From the IMG/VR virus record IMGVR_UViG_3300046001_006355, positions 1-23,514 of that record: a stretch of DNA of 23,514 nucleotides; one strand, given 5' to 3'. The position numbers and the translations under genes were made by a program. The stretch's first letter is position 1; each line of letters starts with the position of its first letter. This document shows, one piece after another, positions 1 through 6,228 of this stretch. This DNA is from a virus. Under the pieces are notes generated by a model, which had not been told where the DNA came from, did not search any database, and worked only from the letters and a program-made list of their open reading frames with translations.

Positions 1-120
1 GAACGTGGTCTTTCCCCAGCGCCGGCCGATCTCGAGAACCGAGAAGCGCGCGAGCTTCCCGTATACCTCGCGCTGCGACTCATGCAGCACGCTCTCGATG
101 GCGGGAAGCCTGATCCTCAC
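1..120 (-). CDS. terL: Terminase large subunit, N-terminal 40 codons (partial)
   Basis: This is the ATPase/nuclease subunit of the DNA packaging motor, which acts at the capsid portal. Only the first 40 codons are present; the gene runs off the left edge. The visible peptide begins at a GTG whose last two bases lie in the TGA of the small-subunit-like gene (GTGA overlap). It reads through a region with Q17, E19 and the phrase RFSVLEIGRRWGKTT. GRRWGKTT is the Walker A loop typical of large terminases of the RRxGKT type. The overlap with a terS-like gene supports the call. The ATPase Walker B and nuclease domains lie outside the window and cannot be checked. Confidence 0.85.
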   Translation of the reverse strand, partial: MRIRLPAIESVLHESQREVYGKLARFSVLEIGRRWGKTTF

Positions 121-455
121 GCATTGGTTCCGCTCTTGGCGATGGGCTCGATTACGATTGTTTCCTGGAGGATGTCCTGCTCGATGCGTTCGCGCTGGCC
201 GAGCAGCTGCTTTCCGAGCCATATGAGCATGGCGACGTTGCCTTCCTTCGCCTTCTCGTACTGCCACCGTCGGATCGACGCGCGAATCTTGTGGCCGCCG
301 ATCGTGAGCGCGGCGCGGGTGTCCGCGCGCGCGCGAAGGGTGCGCGAGGTGCAGCCGACGACGGCGGCGATCTCGTCCTGCGTTAGACCCATTGAGGCAA
401 GCGCTTCGACTTGCCGCAGGTCGACGGGCTTGACGGTTCCCTTCGGTCTAGCCAC
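117..455 (-). CDS. Terminase small subunit-like protein
   Basis: This 112-residue protein probably recognises phage DNA for packaging. Residues 23-40 form a helix-turn-helix (GLTQDEIAAVVGCTSRTL). They are followed by a region ending in AMLIWLGKQLLGQRER (75-90), a phrase common in small terminase or packaging-associated HTH proteins. The start is GTG at 455, eight bases inside the end of the upstream methyltransferase gene, with an AAGG-type ribosome site upstream. The gene lies directly before and overlaps terL, which is the strongest argument for the assignment. It could instead be a generic HTH protein that happens to sit before terL. No oligomerisation domain can be recognised by eye. Confidence 0.7.
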   Translation of the reverse strand: MARPKGTVKPVDLRQVEALASMGLTQDEIAAVVGCTSRTLRARADTRAALTIGGHKIRASIRRWQYEKAKEGNVAMLIWLGKQLLGQRERIEQDILQETIVIEPIAKSGTNA

Positions 456-1578
456 GGGTGGCCTTCTTTCCTGTCAGCGTCTCCCATCGCTTCACGATCA
501 CATCGCAATATGCGGGGCTGATCTCCATCCCGTAGCACTTGCGACCGAGTTGCTCGGCGGCGATGAGCGTCGTGCCGGATCCGAGGAACGGATCGACGAC
601 TAAATCGCCGCGCACGTTCTGCATGACTTCAGCAAGAAGCTGGACTGGCTTCTGTGTCGGATGGCATCTTTTTTCAGTTCGTTCTTTCGCTGACCATCCC
701 ACCCATCTAATCCAATGAGCCCGACGTTTGTGTGAACACTTGCTCCAAATCAGCTCCAAGTCGTTGCCCAGCATTTCTTTTTCAGCCGGTCCTCGCTTCA
801 CCCAGACAGACCAAGAACCGCCAGTCTCGATCGTTTCTCGATAATAGTCAGCGCCGAACCATATCTCCTCCTTTGCATCTATCGGAACGGTCTTACGGTC
901 GAATGGCCTATCGTCACCAATTACGCGCTCATATGTGTATCCCAAACTATTAGGAGATTTTTTGCTCCCCTTCATGGTCGAGTAGTCGGTATCAAGATTC
1001 ATCCCGTATGGCGGATCGGTGATTATAACTTCAGGCTTCTTGCCATTCATCAATCTTGATAGTTGGTCGGCCTTGGTCGAGTCACCGCATAAAACGCGAT
1101 GCTCCCCGAGGAGCCAAAGGTCGCCGAGCTTCGTGATCGGATCGACGGGAGGCTCTGGAACCTCGTCCTCCGTCACCTCGTCAGGCGCGAGCATCGCGTC
1201 GATGTCGGCATCGTCGAAGCCCGTTGCCTTCGCAAGCTCTTCGTCCTCGATCTGGAGCGCGGCAAGCGTCTGCGCCAGCCCGTCGTCGTCCCACTCCGCA
1301 AGCTCTGCGGTTCGGTTGTCTGCGATCGCGTAGGCGGTCGCCTCCGCGCCCTTGAGCGATGTTCGGACGATCGTTACCTCTGGCCAGCCAAGCGCCTTCG
1401 CAGCCATCAGCGTGCCGTTGCCGGCGCGAACGATGCCGTCCGCGTCGACCACGATCGGCTTCTGCTGGCCGAAGCGCGATAGGCTCGCCTTGATCGCGTC
1501 GAGGTTCTTTTCGCCGTGCCTTCGGACGTTCGCGGGATCGAACTGCACCGAGCCGATGGGTACGCGTTCTGTCTTCAT
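448..1578 (-). CDS. ParB-N domain / DNA (N4/N6) methyltransferase fusion
   Basis: This 376-residue S-adenosylmethionine-dependent DNA amino-methyltransferase probably modifies phage DNA against host restriction. Residues 1-110 resemble a ParB/Srx-type N-terminal domain (VQFDPANVRRHG, then VRAGNGTLMAA). The catalytic part has DPPYG at 188-192, HPTQKP at 306-311 and the SAM-binding DPFLGSGTT at 329-337. Motif IV therefore precedes motif I, the beta-type order. The ATG at 1578 overlaps the FkbM gene stop (ATGA) and is preceded by GGAGG. The target-recognition segment between DPPYG and HPTQKP, coded at about 650-990, is visibly richer in A/T than the flanks. This suggests the specificity region was acquired by recombination. 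Confidence 0.9.
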   Translation of the reverse strand: MKTERVPIGSVQFDPANVRRHGEKNLDAIKASLSRFGQQKPIVVDADGIVRAGNGTLMAAKALGWPEVTIVRTSLKGAEATAYAIADNRTAELAEWDDDGLAQTLAALQIEDEELAKATGFDDADIDAMLAPDEVTEDEVPEPPVDPITKLGDLWLLGEHRVLCGDSTKADQLSRLMNGKKPEVIITDPPYGMNLDTDYSTMKGSKKSPNSLGYTYERVIGDDRPFDRKTVPIDAKEEIWFGADYYRETIETGGSWSVWVKRGPAEKEMLGNDLELIWSKCSHKRRAHWIRWVGWSAKERTEKRCHPTQKPVQLLAEVMQNVRGDLVVDPFLGSGTTLIAAEQLGRKCYGMEISPAYCDVIVKRWETLTGKKATRG

Positions 1579-2183
1579 GCCTCGCCTCCAAGCACCGCGC
1601 GCGCCTTCTCGACGAGCCCGCTTTCCCGATGCACCCACCAGTCCTCGATATGCGCCTGGACGATCTCGTCTTCGCTCTGCATATCCACCACGATGTTGGC
1701 CACGCGGACGTAGCCGCTCCACTCCATGAAACTCCGCATCATGTCGCGGCGCAGGACTCCGCGCTCTCCATCGCGGTACGCGTCATGCTCGACGCAGGCG
1801 ATGCGGAAGCGGATGCGGTCAAGCGGCATCCGAAGCAACACGCGCGCCGTCAGGTCTGGCGGCTCGAGGTCCAGCGATACAAAGTCGACCCATCGGAACT
1901 CGTCGGACGCGAGCCGCAGCCATTGCGCCTCGTAGTCGATGTCCGTCGCATCGGCGCGGTAGATGTTGTCCTTGGCGCGCTGCTCGCGCAGCTGCCTGTC
2001 GTACTCGATGTCCGACAGCAGGCCGCGCCAGCCGAAGCCGCGCTCAAGGGTTACGGTGTTGCTGATCTGCTCGGGATGCCCTGCGCCGATGTCGAAGAAC
2101 GTCCCGCCGGTCTTGCGGTCGAGCGTCTCCCACACGAAGCGGTCCTGTCCCAGCTGGGATTTCCATCGCGCGTCGGTTGTCAT
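1575..2183 (-). CDS. FkbM-type SAM-dependent methyltransferase
   Basis: This 202-residue protein looks like the FkbM/Methyltransf_21 family, which methylates sugars or small-molecule hydroxyls. The family hallmarks are clear at the N terminus: SQLGQDRF (9-16), then FFDIGAGHP (29-37, the SAM-binding loop), then SNTVTLERGFGWRGL (41-55), and an acidic residue D58 at the expected strand end. The start ATG at 2183 follows AGGAGAACGCG. It ends in an ATGA overlap with the DNA methyltransferase gene, so the two are co-translated. The substrate cannot be read from sequence. In a phage it might modify host surface glycans, glycosylated virion proteins or a hypermodified base, but this is inference. Confidence 0.8.
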   Translation of the reverse strand: MTTDARWKSQLGQDRFVWETLDRKTGGTFFDIGAGHPEQISNTVTLERGFGWRGLLSDIEYDRQLREQRAKDNIYRADATDIDYEAQWLRLASDEFRWVDFVSLDLEPPDLTARVLLRMPLDRIRFRIACVEHDAYRDGERGVLRRDMMRSFMEWSGYVRVANIVVDMQSEDEIVQAHIEDWWVHRESGLVEKARAVLGGEA

Positions 2184-2237
2184 CGCGTTCTCCTAGCCGC
2201 CGAGGATCTCGTCGCGGCGGTCTTGAGTGTATCAGCG

Positions 2238-2645
2238 TCAACCGCCGCCGCCGGCGACTCTTTCCATCGAGATCGTTCCGAGCACCGTGTTTGAGTCGCT
2301 TTGGTTGATGACCTGGAACTCAAGAAAGTCTCCACCAGTGTCCAAATTCGCGCTGAAGTACAAGGTATCGCCGTTGACGACGGTAAGCGTGTCCTCATCA
2401 AAGAAGTCGACCTCGCTTCCTCCGTTCTTAGAGTAGCGCTGGTTTTCAGCGTTACTCGTCGTCGTTATGTTTAGCCTGAGAGTGATCGTCGTGTCGATGC
2501 CGGCTATGGTCTTGGTCGCTGTCTCAAATGGCCCGGCGAATCCAGAAATGCTTTCCGTGAAATCGGTGGTGCAAGACACGTCAGAACCTCCTGCTGCAGA
2601 CTTCTTTGTCCTCATCACGATCATGGATGCGATGGAGCAGAGCAT
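2238..2645 (-). CDS. Beta-rich phage protein of unknown function (tail-fibre neighbour)
   Basis: I do not recognise this 135-residue protein. The chosen ATG (2645) overlaps the fibre gene stop as TGATG. The first 20 residues are mildly hydrophobic (MLCSIASMIVMRTKK) but end with positive charges, so this is not a clean signal peptide. The remainder alternates hydrophobic and polar residues with many T, S and N (TITLRLNITTTSN, DTLTVVNGDTLYFSANLDTGGDFLEFQVINQSDSNTVLG split across strands), as in a beta-sandwich. It ends in VAGGGG. Its place directly after a tail fibre suggests an adhesin or fibre accessory subunit. Base composition is more A/T-rich than the rest of the window. Confidence 0.6.
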   Translation of the reverse strand: MLCSIASMIVMRTKKSAAGGSDVSCTTDFTESISGFAGPFETATKTIAGIDTTITLRLNITTTSNAENQRYSKNGGSEVDFFDEDTLTVVNGDTLYFSANLDTGGDFLEFQVINQSDSNTVLGTISMERVAGGGG

Positions 2646-3442
2646 CAGAAGTTTTGTCCTCCGACGAATCCGAGCCACGTCGTTCCGTTGTCAGGCGAGA
2701 TGAACGCAAGCACATCCTTTTTGGCGTTCGTGCTTGTCAGGGTAGGAGCTGTTCCGCCTGCCCATTTCACCGACGCAGGCCAAGTCACGGTCCTTGCCGT
2801 TCCGTCCATCGTGAAGATAAGCGTGAAGGCGTTGACCGTGTTGCTCGTCGCATCCACGTTGGAGATCGTCAGCGTCGTAACGTTCGCATTCAAGGACACG
2901 TCGAATAGCTGCGCGTCGTTGAGATTGAGCGTAAGCGTTCCGCTAGAGATCGTCGGAGCGGTCTTTGGTTCCGTGTAGTCCGTCAGCTTGACCGATGAAA
3001 TCGTCCCGCCAGTTATTGATACATTGCTCGATGCCTGCGTCGATATGGTCCCGAGCCCTAGCGTCGTCCTCTGCGCGGACGCGTCTGCATCGTCGATCAG
3101 AGCTCGACCGGCAGAGGTGCAGGTGATTTCCTGCACAACGCCCGCGCCGGCACTTGATCGACCGAGTATGCGGTCGGTCGCGCTCACGTTCTGTATCTTG
3201 GCGTACGTCACGACCGAGTTGTCGATGGTCCAGGTTGCGCCAGAAGAGGAGACTGTTATGTCTCCTTTGTCGCCATCGCTGACCGCTCCACCTCCACCGA
3301 TCTCCACGACCGTGCCGTTTTCCTTCTTGGTGAACAGCTTTCCGTCCGTCGTATTGATGGCGAGTTCGCCGGTCACAAGGCTGCCGGCTGACGGCGTTGC
3401 GCCAGTCGTCGTAGATCGCTTGTGACGGATCGTGTTTGCCAT
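2645..3442 (-). CDS. Tail fibre / collar-type fibre protein
   Basis: This 265-residue virion fibre protein probably contacts the host surface. The N terminus (MANTIRHKRSTTTGATPSAG, then GELAINTTDGKLFTK) is the typical opening of many phage fibre subunits. The middle carries a repeat unit (ATDRILGRSSAGAG, then TSAGRALIDDADASAQRTTLG, residues 88-130) also present in the upstream fibre. The C terminus has a beta-rich head with the phrases TVTWPASVKWAGG and DNGTTWLGFVGGQNF, common at fibre ends. The start is ATG 3442, 10 bases after the upstream fibre. Trimerisation is likely from family behaviour but is not shown here. Confidence 0.8.
   Translation of the reverse strand: MANTIRHKRSTTTGATPSAGSLVTGELAINTTDGKLFTKKENGTVVEIGGGGAVSDGDKGDITVSSSGATWTIDNSVVTYAKIQNVSATDRILGRSSAGAGVVQEITCTSAGRALIDDADASAQRTTLGLGTISTQASSNVSITGGTISSVKLTDYTEPKTAPTISSGTLTLNLNDAQLFDVSLNANVTTLTISNVDATSNTVNAFTLIFTMDGTARTVTWPASVKWAGGTAPTLTSTNAKKDVLAFISPDNGTTWLGFVGGQNF
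2999..3118 (-). repeat. Fibre repeat module, copy 2
   Basis: These bases code residues 109-148 of the 265-residue fibre (TSAGRALIDDADASAQRTTL, then GLGTISTQASSNVSITGGTI). They match 3503-3622 in the upstream fibre at most residues. The DNA is clearly homologous with scattered substitutions. It is a shared coding module, not a mobile element. Confidence 0.75.
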
Positions 3443-3451
3443 CGCGTTGCC

Positions 3452-4732
3452 TTAGAAGGTTCCGCCGTCGATCGTGATCCCATCGAACGTCGTCAGGTTC
3501 GTGACGCTGCCTCCCGAAATGGAGACGTTGTTCGCGTTCTGCGTGGCGATCGTACCCAAGCCCAGCGTCGTCCGCTGCGCCGATGCGTCGACATCGTCGA
3601 GGATCGCGCGACCCGCCGAGGTCAGCGTCGTGACCGCGTAGGTGTCAGACGCGGTCGTGTAGATCATCCGATCGGCGGTCGTCGTCAGGCCGGCGATGGA
3701 CGCGAGTCCCGCGTCGTATGCCTGCACATTCGTCCCGATGGCGAGGCCGAGGTTGGTACGCGCCGTGCCTGCGTCAGTCGCTCCCGTGCCGCCGTATGCA
3801 ATCGCCACGGCCGTACCCTGCCAGGTTCCCGTCCCGATCGTGCCGACGCTCGTCAGGCTCGAGCCCGTCACGCCAGAGCCAAGGGTCGTGGCGTTGAGGA
3901 CGGACGAGCCGTTGATGTAGAACGCCTTGCCCGTGAGCAGGTTCAAATGCTCGCTCGAGGTCCACGCGTCAGTCGCATCGACCCAGTTGAACGTCTTGTC
4001 GGTCGCGCCCTTCAGCGTGATGCCGCCGCCGTCCGCGGTCGTGTCGCTGGGCGTGGTTACGTCGCCAAGGACGATGTTCTTGTCCTCGACGACGATGTTC
4101 GTGGAGTTGATGTTCGTCGTGGTGCCGTTTACGGTCAGGTTGCCTGAGATGGTGAGGTTCGACGAGATGGTCCCGCCCGTGAGCGGGAGGTACGTTCCCG
4201 ACAGATCGGGTATGTCGGCGCTGACGAGCGCGCGGAATGTCGGCGCGCCCGAGCTGCCGTTCGGCGCGATGAACACATGGTTTGCCGTCTGACTCGCCAG
4301 CGAGAGCGCGATGGTCCCTGAGGTCGTGATTGGGCTGCCGGCAACTGACAGGAACGACGGCGCGGTGAGCGCCACGCTCGAGACGGTTCCGCCGCCGGCA
4401 GAGCTGACCGCAGCCGTTACGAAAGCGGTCGTTGCCAGCTTTGTCGTGTTGTCGCCAGCCGTCTGGGTCGTCGCGGTCGCGCTGGAGCCAAGGGCGACCG
4501 TTCCAGAAAACGTCTTGTTTCCCGTGATCGTCTGCGTACCGCTCAGGCCGACGAACGCGCCGATGCCGCCGATGGCCTCCACGGTCGTCGCCGTGCCGCC
4601 TGCGCCGCCCGTTCCCTTGCCGTAGTAGAGCGTGTCGTCGACCTCGTTGAACGCAAGCTCCGCGTTCGCCAGGCTCGAGGGTGCGCCAGATCCACCAGAG
4701 GCGCGGCGCTTGATTCGCAGGGTGTTTGCCAT
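3452..4732 (-). CDS. Long repeat-rich tail fibre protein
   Basis: This 426-residue low-complexity fibre is rich in G, T, S, A and V. The N terminus (MANTLRIKRRASGGSGAPSS, then LANAELAFNEVDDTLYYGKG) is a widely seen phage fibre opening. It is followed by repeat-like phrases TGTQTITGNKTFSGTVALGSS, DLSGTYLPLTGGTISSNLTI, and IAYGGTGATDAGTARTNLGL. Such segments form extended trimeric beta structures in other phage fibres. Residues 371-410 duplicate a module of the next fibre. It ends in DGGTF, like its neighbours ending DGGNF and GGQNF. The gene starts 10 bases after the small fibre-associated gene. It is probably a receptor-binding or connecting fibre; no enzymatic domain is visible. Confidence 0.8.
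   Translation of the reverse strand: MANTLRIKRRASGGSGAPSSLANAELAFNEVDDTLYYGKGTGGAGGTATTVEAIGGIGAFVGLSGTQTITGNKTFSGTVALGSSATATTQTAGDNTTKLATTAFVTAAVSSAGGGTVSSVALTAPSFLSVAGSPITTSGTIALSLASQTANHVFIAPNGSSGAPTFRALVSADIPDLSGTYLPLTGGTISSNLTISGNLTVNGTTTNINSTNIVVEDKNIVLGDVTTPSDTTADGGGITLKGATDKTFNWVDATDAWTSSEHLNLLTGKAFYINGSSVLNATTLGSGVTGSSLTSVGTIGTGTWQGTAVAIAYGGTGATDAGTARTNLGLAIGTNVQAYDAGLASIAGLTTTADRMIYTTASDTYAVTTLTSAGRAILDDVDASAQRTTLGLGTIATQNANNVSISGGSVTNLTTFDGITIDGGTF
3503..3622 (-). repeat. Fibre repeat module, copy 1
   Basis: These bases code residues 371-410 of the 426-residue fibre (TSAGRAILDDVDASAQRTTL, then GLGTIATQNANNVSISGGSV). They are the counterpart of 2999-3118. The module is a possible site of homologous recombination between the two fibre genes. 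Confidence 0.75.
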
Positions 4733-4741
4733 GATTCGATC

Positions 4742-4954
4742 CTAGAAGTTCCCGCCGTCGACCAGTTCGGTCTGGGCGGTCTGTGTCCATTTCGATGTCG
4801 AGGTCTTGTACTGCAGTACGTCCTTGTCAGCCGGCGACGGCGCGTCTACGTCTGTGAGGTCGCCAAACTGAACGTCGGCCTCTAGCTGCGCGTCGACCAC
4901 GGCGAGTCCGTCGCCTAGGTTGATCTCGTAGGCTGCTGGGTAGACGCGGATCAT
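4742..4954 (-). CDS. Small fibre-associated protein
   Basis: This 70-residue protein lies directly before the long fibre gene. It contains DLTDVDAPSPADKDVLQYKT and ends KWTQTAQTELVDGGNF. The phrase DLTDVD...D.LQY....KW is a short unit frequently found inside phage fibre and adhesin proteins, here as a stand-alone gene. The ATG at 4954 overlaps the lipoprotein gene stop (ATGA). It may be a fibre subunit or a relic of a longer fibre N terminus. No function is demonstrated. Confidence 0.65.
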   Translation of the reverse strand: MIRVYPAAYEINLGDGLAVVDAQLEADVQFGDLTDVDAPSPADKDVLQYKTSTSKWTQTAQTELVDGGNF

Positions 4955-5184
4955 TCGGCGCTCTCCTCATCGACAAACGACGGCGGCACGATGTACCAGC
5001 CCTCAGGAATCGGCACGGCGTTCGACGACAGCACCCACTCGTCAGCGATCCGAAGGTAGACGCGGCCCTTGGTCATCGGGCCGATCCTCATCGGTGTCGA
5101 TTCGTGGACGAACACCGTGCGCCCGCATCCTGTCGCGGATGCGACGGCCAGCGCGGCGCAGCAGGCCGCGGTCGGACTGAGCAT
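4951..5184 (-). CDS. Putative outer-membrane spanin (Rz1-like lipoprotein)
   Basis: This 77-residue predicted lipoprotein overlaps the upstream membrane gene for about 140 bases in another frame. The start ATG at 5184 gives a short hydrophobic segment (AACCAALAVASATGC) ending at Cys20, a plausible lipobox. The mature part (GRTVFVHESTPMRIGPMTKG, then EGWYIVPPSF) resembles short phage lipoproteins encoded beside small membrane genes. Rz1-type spanins fuse inner and outer membranes during lysis of Gram-negative hosts and are often nested in or overlapping Rz. The n-region lacks a positive charge, so an upstream non-ATG start (TTG in the same frame) is possible. The call rests on lipobox, overlap and context. 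Confidence 0.65.
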   Translation of the reverse strand: MLSPTAACCAALAVASATGCGRTVFVHESTPMRIGPMTKGRVYLRIADEWVLSSNAVPIPEGWYIVPPSFVDEESAE

Positions 5185-5269
5185 CGGTCGCCGTGCGCGA
5201 GCGCTCGGCCTGGCCGGCGATGAACCGCAGGACAGCGCCGACGATGGCTTCAAGTGCCTTGGCGAGCAT
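5042..5269 (-). CDS. Small membrane protein, candidate inner-membrane spanin partner
   Basis: This 75-residue protein has a hydrophobic N-terminal stretch (ALEAIVGAVLRFIAG, residues 5-19). A highly charged Arg/Asp-rich tail follows (ERSRTATDAQSDRGLLRRAG, then RRIRDRMR). The ATG at 5269 has an excellent GGAGG seven bases upstream, four bases after the previous stop. It overlaps the predicted lipoprotein gene in a different frame, an arrangement characteristic of Rz/Rz1 spanin genes. It is short for an i-spanin and lacks an obvious long coiled coil, so it may be a different lysis-cassette protein. The gene is likely real; the function is tentative. Confidence 0.6.
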   Translation of the reverse strand: MLAKALEAIVGAVLRFIAGQAERSRTATDAQSDRGLLRRAGRRIRDRMRAHGVRPRIDTDEDRPDDQGPRLPSDR

Positions 5270-5272
5270 GGT

Positions 5273-5485
5273 TCAGCCTCCGTCATCCTCGAGCTCCCGA
5301 ACGCGCTGCTTCAGCTTGTCGATCTCGTCGGCCGCTTCCTCTAGTTCGACCTTGATCTCGCGCCAGAGCGAGAACATCGGAGCGCTGGCGAGCATCCGCA
5401 TCCGCTCGCATCGGTCCTCGCATGAGGCCAGCGCGCGCGAATGGGTCGTCCCTGCTTCAAGCCAGCGCTCCGATGAAGTAGTCAC
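5273..5485 (-). CDS. Small coiled-coil protein of unknown function
   Basis: This 70-residue soluble protein is not recognised as a family. Its C-terminal third is a strongly predicted heptad helix (VELEEAADEIDKLKQRVREL, residues 46-65), and the middle has a Cys-x3-Cys pair (CEDRC). The ATG at 5485 overlaps the end of the holin-like gene. It lies between a holin-like gene and the spanin-like pair, so a lysis-related role, such as supplying the coiled coil missing in the next protein, is conceivable. Nothing in the sequence proves it. Confidence 0.6.
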   Translation of the reverse strand: MTTSSERWLEAGTTHSRALASCEDRCERMRMLASAPMFSLWREIKVELEEAADEIDKLKQRVRELEDDGG

Positions 5486-5670
5486 TTCTTCACCATCGTG
5501 CGCGAGACGGTGTAGCCGAGCGCAGACAGCACGGTCGCTGCCAAGCCGAGAATTTTGTCGCCTTGGCTTTCGCTCGGGAACACGCCGCTTGCGAACGCCG
5601 CGCCGATGCAGAGCGCCGCGAAGGAAAGCCAGAACTCAGTCGTCTTGTAGCCGGGTTTGGTGTCCATCAT
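5482..5670 (-). CDS. Holin-like small membrane protein
   Basis: This 62-residue protein has two likely membrane helices (about 12-30, FWLSFAALCIGAAFASGVF; and 39-55, ILGLAATVLSALGYTVS). It has a short polar loop (PSESQGDK) and a basic C terminus (RTMVKK). The opening phrase KPGYKTTEFW and the ending GYTVSRT are familiar from a common class of small phage membrane proteins often annotated as holins. Size, topology and position before spanin-like genes fit a holin that permeabilises the inner membrane at lysis. The start could be either of two adjacent ATGs (5670 or 5667), both overlapping the preceding stop. Confidence 0.65.
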   Translation of the reverse strand: MMDTKPGYKTTEFWLSFAALCIGAAFASGVFPSESQGDKILGLAATVLSALGYTVSRTMVKK

Positions 5671-5945
5671 TGGTCCTTGATGAGAATGGAGGCGGTTCCT
5701 GTGCCGGTCGATCCGACCCAGAGGCGCGAGGGGTCGATGTACCACTCGAAAATCTGCGTAGTCGGCACGCTGAACGTCTCGCCCGCGGTGTACTTGTTGT
5801 TGGCATCCGTCGCATTGGTCGCGTCGAGAACGTAATAGGCGACGTTGGTGGCCGACGAGAAGAGGATCGGCTTGTATCCGATCGTCGTATCCGTCGTGAG
5901 ACGCTGGAAGGTCGTTCCCGTTGTGTATTGCTTCATTGATGGCAT
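5667..5945 (-). CDS. Small beta-rich virion-associated protein, paralogue B
   Basis: This 92-residue protein is a tandem paralogue of the gene directly upstream. Shared landmarks are RL(T/I)(T/S)D(T/S)TIG near residues 16-24, an A-rich A(T/K)DA segment, AGE(T/F)F, PTT..F.W..DP..(L/V)WV, and TGTAS or TAGTV near the end. The start at 5945 (MPSMKQYTTG) lines up with the paralogue's MPTFGTRTT. The fold looks all-beta. Position among fibre genes suggests a small adhesin or capsid/tail decoration. No named family is recognised. Confidence 0.7.
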   Translation of the reverse strand: MPSMKQYTTGTTFQRLTTDTTIGYKPILFSSATNVAYYVLDATNATDANNKYTAGETFSVPTTQIFEWYIDPSRLWVGSTGTGTASILIKDQ

Positions 5946-5949
5946 GGTG

Positions 5950-6228
5950 TCACTCGTATCGGTAAAGCACGGTTCCTGCCGTAGCAAGCGAGGCGACCCA
6001 GACGTAGTTTGGATCGACACGCCAGGAGAACTTTGCGGTCGTCGGCATCTGGAAGAACTCGCCGGCGGCGAGCGCGTCGCCTGCGTCCTTTGCAGTCAGA
6101 GCAAAGATAAACCGCTGCGCCTCCGTCTGCGCGGAGAACTGCATATCTACGCATCCGATCGTGCTGTCGCTGATGAGGCGCGTCACGGTTGCTGCGGTCG
6201 TTCGTGTTCCGAAGGTCGGCATGGTCAC
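5950..6228 (-). CDS. Small beta-rich virion-associated protein, paralogue A
   Basis: This 92-residue protein starts at ATG 6228, overlapping the lectin-like gene stop (ATGA). Its core (RLISDSTIGCVDMQF, FALTAKDAGDALAAGEFFQM, PTTAKFSWRVDPNYVWVASL) aligns along its whole length with the next gene, so the two arose by tandem duplication and then diverged. Function is unknown. The alternating hydrophobic pattern and the fibre neighbourhood suggest a structural or cell-binding subunit. The pair might form a hetero-oligomer, which is inference only. Confidence 0.7.
   Translation of the reverse strand: MTMPTFGTRTTAATVTRLISDSTIGCVDMQFSAQTEAQRFIFALTAKDAGDALAAGEFFQMPTTAKFSWRVDPNYVWVASLATAGTVLYRYE

Noticed and set aside
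2184-2237. TTGACG and TACACT-like words between the FkbM and upstream genes as a promoter
   Set aside because: They are in the wrong order and spacing for a sigma70 promoter, and the genes appear to be in one operon.
2999-3622. Repeats in fibre genes as an insertion sequence or CRISPR
   Set aside because: There are only two diverged in-frame copies with no terminal inverted repeats, target duplications or regular spacers. They are fibre protein modules.
3422-4147. Long plus-strand frame opposite the fibre gene
   Set aside because: It is Arg/Val/Asp-rich and caused by high GC on the complementary strand of a Thr/Gly/Ser-rich fibre gene; it has no ribosome site and no family resemblance.
3969-4790. 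Minus-strand 273-codon frame overlapping the long fibre gene
   Set aside because: Its composition (H, R, G, D in runs) is typical of a shifted frame of a repeat-rich gene, and the fibre frame is unambiguous.
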